Source: DASUBN01 sp035465695 (GTDB lineage: Bacteria; Pseudomonadota; Gammaproteobacteria; Natronospirales; REEB76). Taken from it: a stretch of 9,954 nt of DNA. Under the pieces are notes generated by a model, which was not told where the DNA came from, did not search any database, and saw nothing but the letters and a program-made list of their open reading frames with translations. The first letter of the stretch is position 1; each line of letters starts with the position of its first letter. Shown in pieces: positions 1-6,227 of the stretch. The DNA lies in the NCBI GenBank assembly GCA_035465695.1, contig DATIVR010000149.1:1-9954 (forward strand). The letters are read 5' to 3'. Made by a program: the position numbers and the translations under genes.

Positions 1-1446
1 TTCCTTGCCGATGCCGCAGCCCAGCGCGGTGATGAGCGTGCCCACCTCTTGCGAAGACAGCATCTTGTCGAAACGCGCCTTCTCCACGTTGAGGATCTTG
101 CCCTTGAGCGGCAGGATCGCCTGGTACTTGCGGTCGCGGCCCTGCTTGGCGGAACCACCTGCGGAGTCGCCCTCGACGATGAAGATCTCACAGAGGCTGG
201 CATCCTTCTCCTGGCAGTCGGCAAGTTTGCCCGGCAGGCCGGCGATGTCCAGCACGCCCTTGCGGCGGGTCATCTCACGGGCCTTGCGCGCGGCCTCGCG
301 GGCGCGCGCGGCCTCGATGATCTTGGCCACGATGATCTTGGCTTCGCCGGGGCGCTCCTCCAGGAACTCCTGGAACTTCTCTGCCATCAGCGATTCCACC
401 ACGCCCTTCACTTCCGACGAGACCAACTTGTCCTTGGTCTGGCTGGAGAACTTCGGGTCCGGCAGCTTCACCGAGACGATGGCGGTCAAGCCCTCGCGGG
501 CGTCGTCGCCGGTCATGGGGATCTTGTCCTTCTTGAAGGCCGGAGATTCTTCGATGAAACCGTTCAAGGTGCGCGTGAGCGCGGCGCGGAAGCCGGCCAA
601 GTGCGTGCCGCCATCCCGCTGCGGGATGTTGTTGGTGAAGCAGTACACCGTCTCCTGGTAGGAGTCGTTCCACTGCAGCGCCACCTCCACGGTGATCTTC
701 TGCTTCTCGGCGATGAAGCGGAACGGCGTGGGGTGCAGCGCTTCCTTGTTGCGGTTGAGGTGCTCGACGAAGGCCTTGATGCCGCCCTCGTACTGGAAGG
801 TCTCGCGCCGATCGCTGCGCTCGTCGTGCAGCAGGATCCGCACGCCGGAGTTGAGGAACGACAGCTCGCGCAGGCGCCGCTCCAGGGTCTCGGCGTTGAA
901 CTCGATGTGGGTGAACACGGTGGCGGCGGGCTTGAAGCGTATCTCGGTGCCGGTGCCCTCGGCCTCGCCGATGCTGCGCAGCGGGTACTGGGGCACGCCG
1001 TCCCGGTACTCTTGCTCGTAGAGCTTGCCGTCGCGTTTGATGAAAAGGTGCAGGTGCTCCGAGAGGGCGTTCACCACGGACACACCCACGCCGTGCAGGC
1101 CGCCGGACACCTTGTAAGAGTTGTCGTCGAACTTACCGCCCGCATGGAGGATGGTCATGATGACCTCGGCCGCCGAACGGCCCTCCTCCTTGTGCATGTC
1201 CACGGGAATGCCGCGGCCGTTATCTTTCACGGAGATAGACTCATCTTCGTGGATTATGACCTCTATTTCACTGCAATAGCCAGCAAGCGCCTCGTCGATG
1301 GAGTTATCCACCACCTCGAACACCATGTGGTGCAGTCCTGTGCCGTCATCGGTATCGCCGATGTACATGCCGGGACGCTTGCGGACGGCATCCAGGCCCT
1401 TCAGCACCTTGATGTTGGAGGAGTCGTAGCGCTTGTTCTCAGCCAT
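1..1446 (-). CDS. gyrB: DNA gyrase subunit B, N-terminal 482 residues (partial)
   Basis: This is the ATPase and strand-passage subunit of DNA gyrase, which with GyrA introduces negative supercoils. The reading frame runs from the ATG at 1446 off the left edge without a stop, so the C-terminal part is missing. The N-terminus (YDSSNIKVLKGLDAVRKRPG) matches gammaproteobacterial GyrB. GHKL ATPase features are intact: N48 in VVDNSID, D75 in DNGRGIP, the ATP lid LHAGGKFDD (100-108) and GGLHGVG (115-121). The transducer QTKDKL loop has K338. The TOPRIM domain begins with EGDSAGG (425-431) and PLKGK (446-450). D427 and K448, at the positions of the E. coli GyrB quinolone-resistance sites, are the usual susceptible-type residues. 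The start lies 28 nt after the recF stop, so it is probably cotranscribed with recF. No strong ribosome-binding site is visible before the start. Identification is certain. Confidence 0.98.
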   Translation of the reverse strand, partial: MAENKRYDSSNIKVLKGLDAVRKRPGMYIGDTDDGTGLHHMVFEVVDNSIDEALAGYCSEIEVIIHEDESISVKDNGRGIPVDMHKEEGRSAAEVIMTILHAGGKFDDNSYKVSGGLHGVGVSVVNALSEHLHLFIKRDGKLYEQEYRDGVPQYPLRSIGEAEGTGTEIRFKPAATVFTHIEFNAETLERRLRELSFLNSGVRILLHDERSDRRETFQYEGGIKAFVEHLNRNKEALHPTPFRFIAEKQKITVEVALQWNDSYQETVYCFTNNIPQRDGGTHLAGFRAALTRTLNGFIEESPAFKKDKIPMTGDDAREGLTAIVSVKLPDPKFSSQTKDKLVSSEVKGVVESLMAEKFQEFLEERPGEAKIIVAKIIEAARAREAARKAREMTRRKGVLDIAGLPGKLADCQEKDASLCEIFIVEGDSAGGSAKQGRDRKYQAILPLKGKILNVEKARFDKMLSSQEVGTLITALGCGIGKE

Positions 1447-1473
1447 GGGAGAGGTCTTTTTTGCAGATTTATC

Positions 1474-1479
1474 ATTATA
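1474..1479 (-). promoter_or_regulatory. Possible -10 element (TATAAT) upstream of gyrB
   Basis: A perfect TATAAT on the minus strand lies 27 nt upstream of the gyrB ATG and overlaps the recF stop codon. No good -35 hexamer sits at the expected spacing. The -35 position (about 1497-1502) falls on the edge of the parS palindrome at 1500-1515. It could be a secondary promoter for gyrB or a chance match. Confidence 0.35.
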
Positions 1480-2545
1480 CCGGTTTTACGATTTTCCCGT
1501 GTTCCACGTGGAACAGACGGGCACCCTTCCAGTCCGGTAAGCGCGCCTTTTCCACGCTGGTGAGGAACACCTGGGCCTCTGTCTGCCAGACCAATTCCAG
1601 GAAACGTTCCAGGTGGCCGGCATCGAGTTCCGCCGCCAGATCGTCCAACAGCAACATGCAAGAACGACCAGTGGACTGCTTCAGATAGGCCGCCTGGGCC
1701 AGCAGCAAGGCACCTGCCAGGACCTTCTGCTGCCCCCTGGATACTTTCTGCGGGGCTGGCTGGCCATTGATCTCCACGGCCATCTCCGCGCGGTGGGGGC
1801 CGGAGCGGGTCACGCCCCGTTCCCGGTCCAAGGCCCGGTTGGCCGCCATGGCCTCCTCCAGGGTCTTACCCTCGCCCCAGCCGCGCAGGTAGCGCAGGCC
1901 AATTTCCACTGGTCCCAGAAGCCGACGGCTCCAATCCATGGCGGTGGGTTCCAGCCGGCCTAAATAGTCTCGGCGGTACTGATCCAACAACCCTCCGGCA
2001 GAAGCCAGCTCGGGTTCGAAAGTCCGGACCAGGGATTCAGCAGCGCCTTGTCGCAACAAGGCCCCCCGCTGTTTTAAGGCCCGCTGGTAGCGGCGCCAAG
2101 CGGGCAAGAATCCCGGTTCCACGTGGAACACGCCCCAGTCCAGAAACTGCCGCCGGTGCCGGGGGCCGCCCTCGATGAGTTGGTGGGAGCCGGAATCCAG
2201 AAGCTGCACCGGCAATCTCTCCATGAGGTCCGCCATGCCTTTGGCAGGTGAACCGCCGATGCGCGCTTCCAGGGTTCCACCCTGCCGGACCACACCCAAG
2301 GTAGTGCTTCCGGCCGCGTCCTTGACCAGCCCCGAAATCAGGAAGCTCTCGGCTCCCTGCCGAGTCAGGTTATCGGCCTTGGCGGTTCGGAACGAACGGC
2401 CCCGGCTAAGGAAGAAGATGGCCTCCAGCAAACTGGTCTTGCCGGAGGCGTTGTCACCAAGGATGAGGTTGGCCCGAGGGGCCGGATCCAGCTCGAGAGA
2501 AGCGAAGCAGCGGAAGTCCCGCAGCGTAAGGCGGGATAGGGACAT
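1475..2545 (-). CDS. recF: RecF DNA replication and repair ATPase
   Basis: RecF is an SMC/ABC-type ATPase that acts with RecO and RecR to load RecA at single-strand gaps. The protein has 356 residues, the usual length. Walker A is GDNASGKT (30-37), the ABC signature is VSRGQQK (268-274) and Walker B is LLLDDLAAELD (298-308), so all nucleotide-binding elements are present. The N-terminal LTLRDFRCF is typical of the family. The ATG at 2545 follows the dnaN stop by 9 nt without an obvious Shine-Dalgarno sequence, which suggests translational coupling to dnaN. Two parS palindromes are embedded in the coding sequence: one gives FHVEP at residues 140-144, the other FHVEH at 345-349, twelve codons before the stop. 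Identification is certain. Confidence 0.98.
   Translation of the reverse strand: MSLSRLTLRDFRCFASLELDPAPRANLILGDNASGKTSLLEAIFFLSRGRSFRTAKADNLTRQGAESFLISGLVKDAAGSTTLGVVRQGGTLEARIGGSPAKGMADLMERLPVQLLDSGSHQLIEGGPRHRRQFLDWGVFHVEPGFLPAWRRYQRALKQRGALLRQGAAESLVRTFEPELASAGGLLDQYRRDYLGRLEPTAMDWSRRLLGPVEIGLRYLRGWGEGKTLEEAMAANRALDRERGVTRSGPHRAEMAVEINGQPAPQKVSRGQQKVLAGALLLAQAAYLKQSTGRSCMLLLDDLAAELDAGHLERFLELVWQTEAQVFLTSVEKARLPDWKGARLFHVEHGKIVKPV
1500..1515. promoter_or_regulatory. parS: parS site 1 (ParB-binding palindrome) in the recF 3' end
   Basis: This is a perfect 16-bp inverted repeat, TGTTCCACGTGGAACA. Its core equals the chromosomal parS core known from Pseudomonas and related gammaproteobacteria (GTTCCACGTGGAAC). 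ParB should bind and spread from it to organise origin segregation with ParA and SMC/MukB-type condensins. It encodes Phe-His-Val-Glu-His near the RecF C-terminus and lies about 2 kb from the putative oriC. The parA and parB genes are outside the window. Confidence 0.92.
2115..2130. promoter_or_regulatory. parS: parS site 2 (ParB-binding palindrome) within recF
   Basis: The core GTTCCACGTGGAAC at 2116-2129 is a perfect 14-bp palindrome identical to site 1. The outer pair differs (G on the left, A on the right), so the 16-mer is one base off perfect symmetry. It lies 615 bp from site 1 and encodes Phe-His-Val-Glu-Pro at RecF residues 140-144. A second exact copy within one gene makes chance very unlikely. 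Confidence 0.9.
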
Positions 2546-2554
2546 GACCGCTGC

Positions 2555-3655
2555 TTAGAGCCGCATGGGCATCACGACGTAGCGGCAGATGTCGTTCTCT
2601 GGCTGGCGGATCAGGCAGCTGCTGTTGGAGTCCGTGAGGGTGATCCGCACTTGCTCCCCGTGGATCGCGCTCAAGGCGTCCATCAGGTACGAGACGTTGA
2701 AGCCGATCTCCAACTCCGCACCTTGGTACTTCACTTCCACCTCGTCCTCTGCCTCTTCCTGCTCCGGGTTGTGAGCCAGGACCTTCAGGCGATTGGCTGC
2801 GAGTTGCAGCCGCACCCCGCGGTACTTCTCGTTGGAGAGGATGGCGGTGCGGCCGAGCGCATCACGCAGCACCTGGCGCTCCGCGATGATGTCCTTGTCG
2901 CCGCCCTTTGGCACTACGCGCTCGTAGTCAGGGAAACGGCCGTCGATGAGCTTGGAGGTGAAACGCAGTCCGGGCAGCTCCACGCGAACGTGGTTGGCGC
3001 CGAACGAAACCTTGGCAGGCTCATCGCTGTCGGTGAGCAGGCGTTGCAGCTCCAATACGCCCTTGCGGGGCACGATCACCTGTTGCGCGGGAAGATCCGC
3101 CACATCCGCGTCCAGGTCGCACATGGCAAGACGATGGCCATCGGTGGCCACGGCGCGGATCCGGTTGGCGGAGAGTTCGAACAGGAGACCATTCAGGTAG
3201 TACCGCACGTCCTGCTGGGCCATGGAGAACTGGGTCTGCTCGATGAGCTCCCTCAGCTTCTTCTGCACCAGGTTCACGCTGCGCTGGGACTTGATGTCCT
3301 CCACAGCAGGGAATTCCGCCGCCGGCAGCGTCGCCAGCAGGAAGCGGCTGCGGCCGGACTTCACGGTGACACGGTCGCGCTCGAGGCTAAGGGAGACCTT
3401 GGCGCCTTCCGGCAGCGCCCGGCAGATGTCGAGAAGCTTCCGGGCAGGCACGGTCACCTCGCCCTTCTCCTTCACGTCCACCTCGACTTCCGCGACGAGT
3501 TCCACTTCGAGATCGGTAGCAGTCACTGAGAGCGTCTTGTCGCTCACTGTCAGAAGCACATTGGCGAGGATGGGCATGGTCTGACGGCGCTCCACGACGC
3601 CTGCCACTGCCTGCACCGGTCTCAGCAAGGTATCCCGCAGCGCTTCGAACTTCAT
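2555..3655 (-). CDS. dnaN: DNA polymerase III beta subunit (sliding clamp)
   Basis: DnaN forms the dimeric ring that tethers polymerase III and other replication and repair proteins to DNA. The 366 residues match the E. coli length and fold into three similar clamp domains (about 1-120, 125-245 and 246-366). Recognisable segments are the N-terminal MKFEALRDTLLRPVQAVAGV, the ATDGHRLA motif of the middle domain (169-176), RFPDYERVVP and the C-terminal YVVMPMRL. The start at 3655 has a good ribosome-binding site (AGGTGG, 5 nt upstream) that also forms most of a DnaA-box-like sequence. The gene is preceded by the putative oriC and followed 9 nt later by recF. Identification is certain. Confidence 0.98.
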   Translation of the reverse strand: MKFEALRDTLLRPVQAVAGVVERRQTMPILANVLLTVSDKTLSVTATDLEVELVAEVEVDVKEKGEVTVPARKLLDICRALPEGAKVSLSLERDRVTVKSGRSRFLLATLPAAEFPAVEDIKSQRSVNLVQKKLRELIEQTQFSMAQQDVRYYLNGLLFELSANRIRAVATDGHRLAMCDLDADVADLPAQQVIVPRKGVLELQRLLTDSDEPAKVSFGANHVRVELPGLRFTSKLIDGRFPDYERVVPKGGDKDIIAERQVLRDALGRTAILSNEKYRGVRLQLAANRLKVLAHNPEQEEAEDEVEVKYQGAELEIGFNVSYLMDALSAIHGEQVRITLTDSNSSCLIRQPENDICRYVVMPMRL

Positions 3656-3664
3656 TTATCCACC
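3656..3664 (+). promoter_or_regulatory. DnaA-box-like site overlapping the dnaN ribosome-binding site
   Basis: TTATCCACC matches the consensus TTATCCACA at 8 of 9 positions and abuts the dnaN ATG. On the minus strand the same bases (GGTGGATAA) contain the dnaN Shine-Dalgarno sequence, so the resemblance may be partly or wholly due to the ribosome-binding site. Confidence 0.4.
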
Positions 3665-3701
3665 TGTCTTCTTGATTTGGTTTGAGAGAGATTAAAACCC
3701 A

Positions 3702-3713
3702 TAGCAGTAGTAG
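3702..3713 (-). promoter_or_regulatory. DnaA-trio-like element next to a DnaA box
   Basis: The minus strand reads CTACTACTGCTA, so the opposite strand read 3'-5' gives GAT-GAT-GAC-GAT. Repeated 3'-GAT-5' trinucleotides downstream of a DnaA box and GC cluster are the described bacterial origin-unwinding element (DnaA-trio). Here the order box (3731-3739), GC-rich run (3725-3730), spacer, trios, then AT-rich DNA (3673-3698) agrees. The 17-nt distance from box to trio may be longer than in Bacillus subtilis. Confidence 0.45.
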
Positions 3714-3730
3714 CAAGCCATTTTCCGCCC

Positions 3731-3739
3731 TGGGGATAA
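3731..3739 (-). promoter_or_regulatory. DnaA box (8 of 9)
   Basis: The minus strand reads TTATCCCCA, one mismatch from TTATCCACA. It is oriented towards the trio-like run and the AT-rich stretch next to dnaN. Confidence 0.55.
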
Positions 3740-3829
3740 CCGCTCAAAATCCTTATTTTTCAAAGGCATGTAAGCAAAGCAAGCCTGTTAACTGACCACC
3801 GGTCACAACCTAAAAGCTTGTGAGCCAAA

Positions 3830-3838
3830 TGTGGATAA
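3830..3838 (-). promoter_or_regulatory. DnaA box (perfect consensus)
   Basis: The minus strand reads TTATCCACA, an exact high-affinity DnaA box, in the dnaA-proximal half of the intergenic region. Confidence 0.8.
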
Positions 3839-3863
3839 GTCGGGCGCTGATTCTACCCACAAT

Positions 3864-3872
3864 TAATCCACA
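3864..3872 (+). promoter_or_regulatory. DnaA box (8 of 9)
   Basis: TAATCCACA on the plus strand differs from consensus at position 2. It lies 25 nt from the perfect box at 3830-3838 in the opposite orientation and 17 nt from the dnaA stop. Confidence 0.6.
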
Positions 3873-3889
3873 GGCGCGCCACACCCTTC

Positions 3890-5221
3890 TTAACTGGTCA
3901 GGGTTCGCAACAGCGCCGCGTAATCCTCGTTCAACTTGCTGTCCTCGTCCCGGAGCTCCTGCACCTTGCGGCAGGCATGCAGCACCGTGGTGTGATCCCG
4001 ACCGCCGAAAGCCTCACCGATCTCCGGTAGGCTGTGATTTGTCAGCTCCTTGGCGAGGGCCATGGCCACCTGGCGCGGCCGGGCGATGGAGCGGCTGCGT
4101 TTCTTGGACAACATGTCGTTGACCCGTACCCGGTAGAAGTCCGCCACCGTCTTCTGGATGTTCTCTAGGGTGACCTGCCGGTCCTGCACCGCCAGGATGT
4201 CCCGCAGGCATTCCTTGGCATAGTCCATGGTGATGGCACGGCCCGTGAAACGGGCATTGGCGATGACGCGACGCAAAGCGCCTTCGAGCTCGCGGATGTT
4301 GGAACTGACGCGCTGCGCCACGAAGAATGCCACTTCGCTGGGCAGCTCCACGCCCTCCACCACCGCCTTCTTCATGAGGATCGCCACCCGGGTCTCCAGC
4401 TCAGGCGGTTCCACCGGCACGGTGAGACCCCAGCCGAAGCGCGATTTCAGGCGCTCTTCCAAGCCTTCCACTTCCTTGGGATACCGGTCGCAGGTGAGGA
4501 TCACCTGCTGCTGGCCTTCCAGGAGCGCGTTGAACGTGTGGAAGAATTCTTCCTGGGAGCGCTCCTTGCCGACGAAGAACTGGATGTCGTCGATGAGCAG
4601 CGCATCCACCGAGCGGTACTGGCGCTTGAACTCGTTGATGGTGTTGTGCTGCAGGGCGCGAACCATGTCGTTCACGAAACGTTCCGAATGCACGTAGGCC
4701 ACGCGGGCCTTGGGGTTCCGCTTCAGGATCAGGTGGCCGACGCTGTGCATGAGGTGGGTCTTGCCCAGACCCACGCCGCCATAGATGAACAGCGGGTTGT
4801 AGGCCCGGCCTGGGTTCTCCGCTATCTGATGGGCGGCGGCCACGGCGAACTGGTTGGACTTGCCCTCCACGAAGGACTCGAAGGTGTAGAGGGGGTTGAG
4901 GCCGGACCCCGGTGTCGGGATGGCCGGGGCCGAAGGCGCATGGACGGGTGAGGGCACCGAGGGCAGCAGGGGCTCGGCACTGGCTCCCACTTCCAGCAGC
5001 ACGCGGCGCTGCTTATCCTCCGCCAGCTCCCGCGCCAGGTTCGAGATGCGGGGCAGGAAGCGGTCCCGCACCCAATCCATGACGAATCGGTTGGGAGCGA
5101 GCAGGCGCAGGGTGCCGCCTTCTTCCTCTTGGGCGTGCAGGGGGCGTATCCAGGTGTTCAGCTCTTGTTCGGAGAGTTCGTTCTCCAAATGGCTGACGCA
5201 CCGCGTCCAGAGCGATGGCAT
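3890..5221 (-). CDS. dnaA: Chromosomal replication initiator protein DnaA
   Basis: DnaA binds 9-mer boxes at oriC, oligomerises with ATP, melts the duplex and recruits the DnaB helicase. The 443-residue protein shows all four domains: domain I (1-80, including LWTRCVSHLENELSEQELNTWIRPL), a short Pro/Ala/Ser-rich linker (about 81-107), the AAA+ core (about 108-335) and the DNA-binding domain (about 350-443). Walker A is GGVGLGKTH (148-156), Walker B is LLIDDIQFF (208-216), the arginine finger is R261 in KSRFGWGL and sensor 2 is NIRELEGAL with R310. The box-recognition helix-turn-helix contains the signature GGRDHTTVLHACRKV (406-420). The linker is shorter than in E. coli, which explains the shorter total length. 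The ribosome-binding site is weak. A perfect DnaA box lies 103 nt upstream of the start, consistent with autoregulation. Confidence 0.98.
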   Translation of the reverse strand: MPSLWTRCVSHLENELSEQELNTWIRPLHAQEEEGGTLRLLAPNRFVMDWVRDRFLPRISNLARELAEDKQRRVLLEVGASAEPLLPSVPSPVHAPSAPAIPTPGSGLNPLYTFESFVEGKSNQFAVAAAHQIAENPGRAYNPLFIYGGVGLGKTHLMHSVGHLILKRNPKARVAYVHSERFVNDMVRALQHNTINEFKRQYRSVDALLIDDIQFFVGKERSQEEFFHTFNALLEGQQQVILTCDRYPKEVEGLEERLKSRFGWGLTVPVEPPELETRVAILMKKAVVEGVELPSEVAFFVAQRVSSNIRELEGALRRVIANARFTGRAITMDYAKECLRDILAVQDRQVTLENIQKTVADFYRVRVNDMLSKKRSRSIARPRQVAMALAKELTNHSLPEIGEAFGGRDHTTVLHACRKVQELRDEDSKLNEDYAALLRTLTS

Positions 5222-5323
5222 GACTGAGACGACCCCCGCCAGAATCTTGCTTGCCGATGCGGCCGTGCTCGAGGAACGCGGCGCCGAAAGAATTCGCAGG
5301 CAGTCTATACCGCCGTTCCCGAG

Positions 5324-5332
5324 TTATCCACA
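5324..5332 (+). promoter_or_regulatory. DnaA box (perfect consensus) upstream of dnaA
   Basis: TTATCCACA is an exact DnaA box between the divergent dnaA and rpmH genes. A box in this position commonly mediates repression of dnaA by its own product. It could also be part of the origin. Confidence 0.75.
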
Positions 5333-5396
5333 CCCCGAGGCGCGTAAAATGCCGTAAGCACGTAACGCGCCAAGTGCGCGGTGAAAATTACGCCAG

Positions 5397-5426
5397 TTGA
5401 CAGCGACGGCCCCGAACCCGTCTAAT
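5397..5426 (+). promoter_or_regulatory. rpmH operon promoter (sigma70 type)
   Basis: A perfect -35 hexamer TTGACA (5397-5402) is separated by 18 nt from TCTAAT (5421-5426), a 5-of-6 match to TATAAT. Transcription would start near 5433, giving a leader of about 65 nt before rpmH. It points towards the ribosomal protein gene and is the best promoter match I found in the window. Confidence 0.7.
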
Positions 5427-5431
5427 AGCGC

Positions 5432-5455
5432 CCCTTTTGTCCATCGCGACAAGGG
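5432..5455 (+). other. Small hairpin in the rpmH leader
   Basis: TTGTC (5437-5441) pairs with GACAA (5448-5452) across a 6-nt loop. CCC (5432-5434) pairs with GGG (5453-5455) beyond a two-T bulge. It would form at the 5' end of the predicted transcript and might affect mRNA stability. It has no U tract, so it is not a terminator. Confidence 0.3.
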
Positions 5456-5497
5456 CATCCGCGCCCGCCCTCGCAGGTTTCACTGGATCCGATCGTC

Positions 5498-5632
5498 ATG
5501 AAAAGAACATACCAGCCCAAGAAAGGTCGTCGTAAGAAGACCCACGGTTTCCGGGCCCGCATGGCCACCAAGCGTGGTCGTCAGGTGGTGAACGCGCGGC
5601 GCGCCAAGGGCCGCAAGCGCCTCACGCCGTAA
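5498..5632 (+). CDS. rpmH: 50S ribosomal protein L34
   Basis: L34 is a small, very basic protein of the large ribosomal subunit. The 44-residue product begins MKRTYQP and contains the family signature THGFRARMATKRGRQV followed by ARRAKGRKRLTP. Length and composition are normal. Residues 8-14 are KKGRRKK, whereas many gammaproteobacteria have a Ser-x-Leu-Lys-Arg-type sequence there, a small sequence variation. A GGAT 9 nt upstream is a modest ribosome-binding site. It is the first gene after the 5397-5426 promoter and is followed 17 nt later by rnpA, the usual operon partner. Confidence 0.97.
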   Translation: MKRTYQPKKGRRKKTHGFRARMATKRGRQVVNARRAKGRKRLTP

Positions 5633-5649
5633 TCCGGGAGCGGGGACCC

Positions 5650-6009
5650 ATGCGTCCCGCTTCCTTCCCGCCGGCGGCGCGTTTGCGCCAGCCTTCGGAA
5701 TTCAACCATGTGTTCCGCGACGGCGCCCGCAACGCCGACGCCTGCTTCGTGGTGTTGAGTTGCAGCAACGGCCTCGGCGCGGCCCGCTTGGGTATCACCG
5801 TGGCGAAGAAGGTGGTGGCGGGCGCCGCCAAACGCACCCGGATCAAACGCGCGGTGCGCGAGAGCTTCCGCCAGAACCGGCGGTTGCTCCCGGCGGTGGA
5901 CATCGTGGTGCAGGCGCGACAGGCGGCGCGCTTGTCGGAAAACGCCGAACTGCGCGCGAGCCTGGACCGGCATTGGCAGGAACTGATCAAGCGATGCGAA
6001 CGATCCTGA
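5650..6009 (+). CDS. rnpA: Ribonuclease P protein component
   Basis: RnpA is the basic protein cofactor of the RNase P ribozyme that trims tRNA 5' leaders. The 119-residue product has the expected size and carries the RNR-type signature KRTRIKRAVRESFR (61-74), preceded by RLGITVAKKVV (46-56), where the substrate-contacting strand usually lies. The N-terminal RLRQPSEFNHVF resembles the family's start of fold. GGGAG ends 9 nt before the ATG at 5650. It is cotranscribed with rpmH and its last 16 nt overlap yidD. Confidence 0.96.
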   Translation: MRPASFPPAARLRQPSEFNHVFRDGARNADACFVVLSCSNGLGAARLGITVAKKVVAGAAKRTRIKRAVRESFRQNRRLLPAVDIVVQARQAARLSENAELRASLDRHWQELIKRCERS

Positions 6010-6227
6010 TCCTCCTCATCCAGATCTACCGCTACACCCTGAGCCCCCTCCTGGGGGTGCGTTGCCGCTTCGAACCATCCTGCTCCCGTTATGCGATCGA
6101 AGCCCTGTTGCGGCATGGCACGCTGAAGGGTTCCTGGCTCGCGGCGCGGCGCCTCAGCCGCTGCCATCCTTTCAACCCCGGCGGACACGATCCGGTGCCG
6201 CCGCTCGCGGAGCATCGTCATGGATAA
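5994..6227 (+). CDS. yidD: Membrane protein insertion efficiency factor YidD
   Basis: YidD is a small inner-membrane-associated protein that assists YidC-dependent insertion. The ATG at 5994 lies inside the end of rnpA and gives 77 residues, the usual size. The family motifs are clear: an N-terminal amphipathic or hydrophobic helix (ILILLIQIYRYTLSPLLG), CRFEPSCSRYA (24-34) and CHPFNPGGHDPVP (57-69) with conserved C24, C30 and C57. It overlaps rnpA by 16 nt and yidC by 8 nt, so translation is probably coupled along the operon. An upstream in-frame extension exists but is the rnpA shadow, and the family start is at MRTILILL. Confidence 0.95.
   Translation: MRTILILLIQIYRYTLSPLLGVRCRFEPSCSRYAIEALLRHGTLKGSWLAARRLSRCHPFNPGGHDPVPPLAEHRHG

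Larger units (their letters stand above)
3656..3889. other. oriC: Putative oriC in the dnaA-dnaN intergenic region
   Basis: This 234-nt non-coding gap is visibly richer in A+T than the flanking genes. It holds one perfect DnaA box (3830-3838) and three 8-of-9 matches (3656-3664, 3731-3739, 3864-3872). AT-rich tracts at about 3673-3698 and 3744-3764 are possible unwinding elements, and a DnaA-trio-like run lies at 3702-3713. The location between dnaA and dnaN matches origin-type sequences known in Pseudomonas and many other bacteria. The region must also hold any dnaN promoter, but I found no convincing -35/-10 pair. Which side of dnaA is the functional origin cannot be decided from sequence alone. 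Confidence 0.75.
5222..5497. promoter_or_regulatory. Divergent dnaA-rpmH intergenic region
   Basis: This 276-nt region separates the minus-strand replication genes from the plus-strand rpmH operon. It contains a perfect DnaA box (5324-5332), a sigma70-type promoter for rpmH (5397-5426) and a small hairpin in the rpmH leader. For dnaA only a poor -10-like minus-strand TATAGA (5304-5309) is visible; its -35 region would fall on the DnaA box. In pseudomonads the equivalent interval can act as an origin, but the single box here makes that less likely than for the dnaA-dnaN gap. Confidence 0.6.

Noticed and set aside
49..1563. Long plus-strand open frame (about 500 codons) opposite gyrB and the recF end
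   Set aside because: The minus strand encodes unmistakable GyrB. The plus frame has no family resemblance, and its length is explained by the high GC and codon bias of the opposite gene.
2651..3529. Plus-strand open frame of 292 codons opposite dnaN
   Set aside because: It is the shadow of the conserved dnaN frame, without a ribosome-binding site or recognisable domain.
3673..3739. dnaN promoter on the minus strand (for example TTTAAT near 3692-3697)
   Set aside because: The -10-like hexamer has no acceptable -35 at 16-18 nt, and the AT-rich context is better explained by the origin.
3853..3861. Possible further DnaA box CTACCCACA
   Set aside because: It matches only 7 of 9 positions, too weak to call, though it lies between two better boxes.
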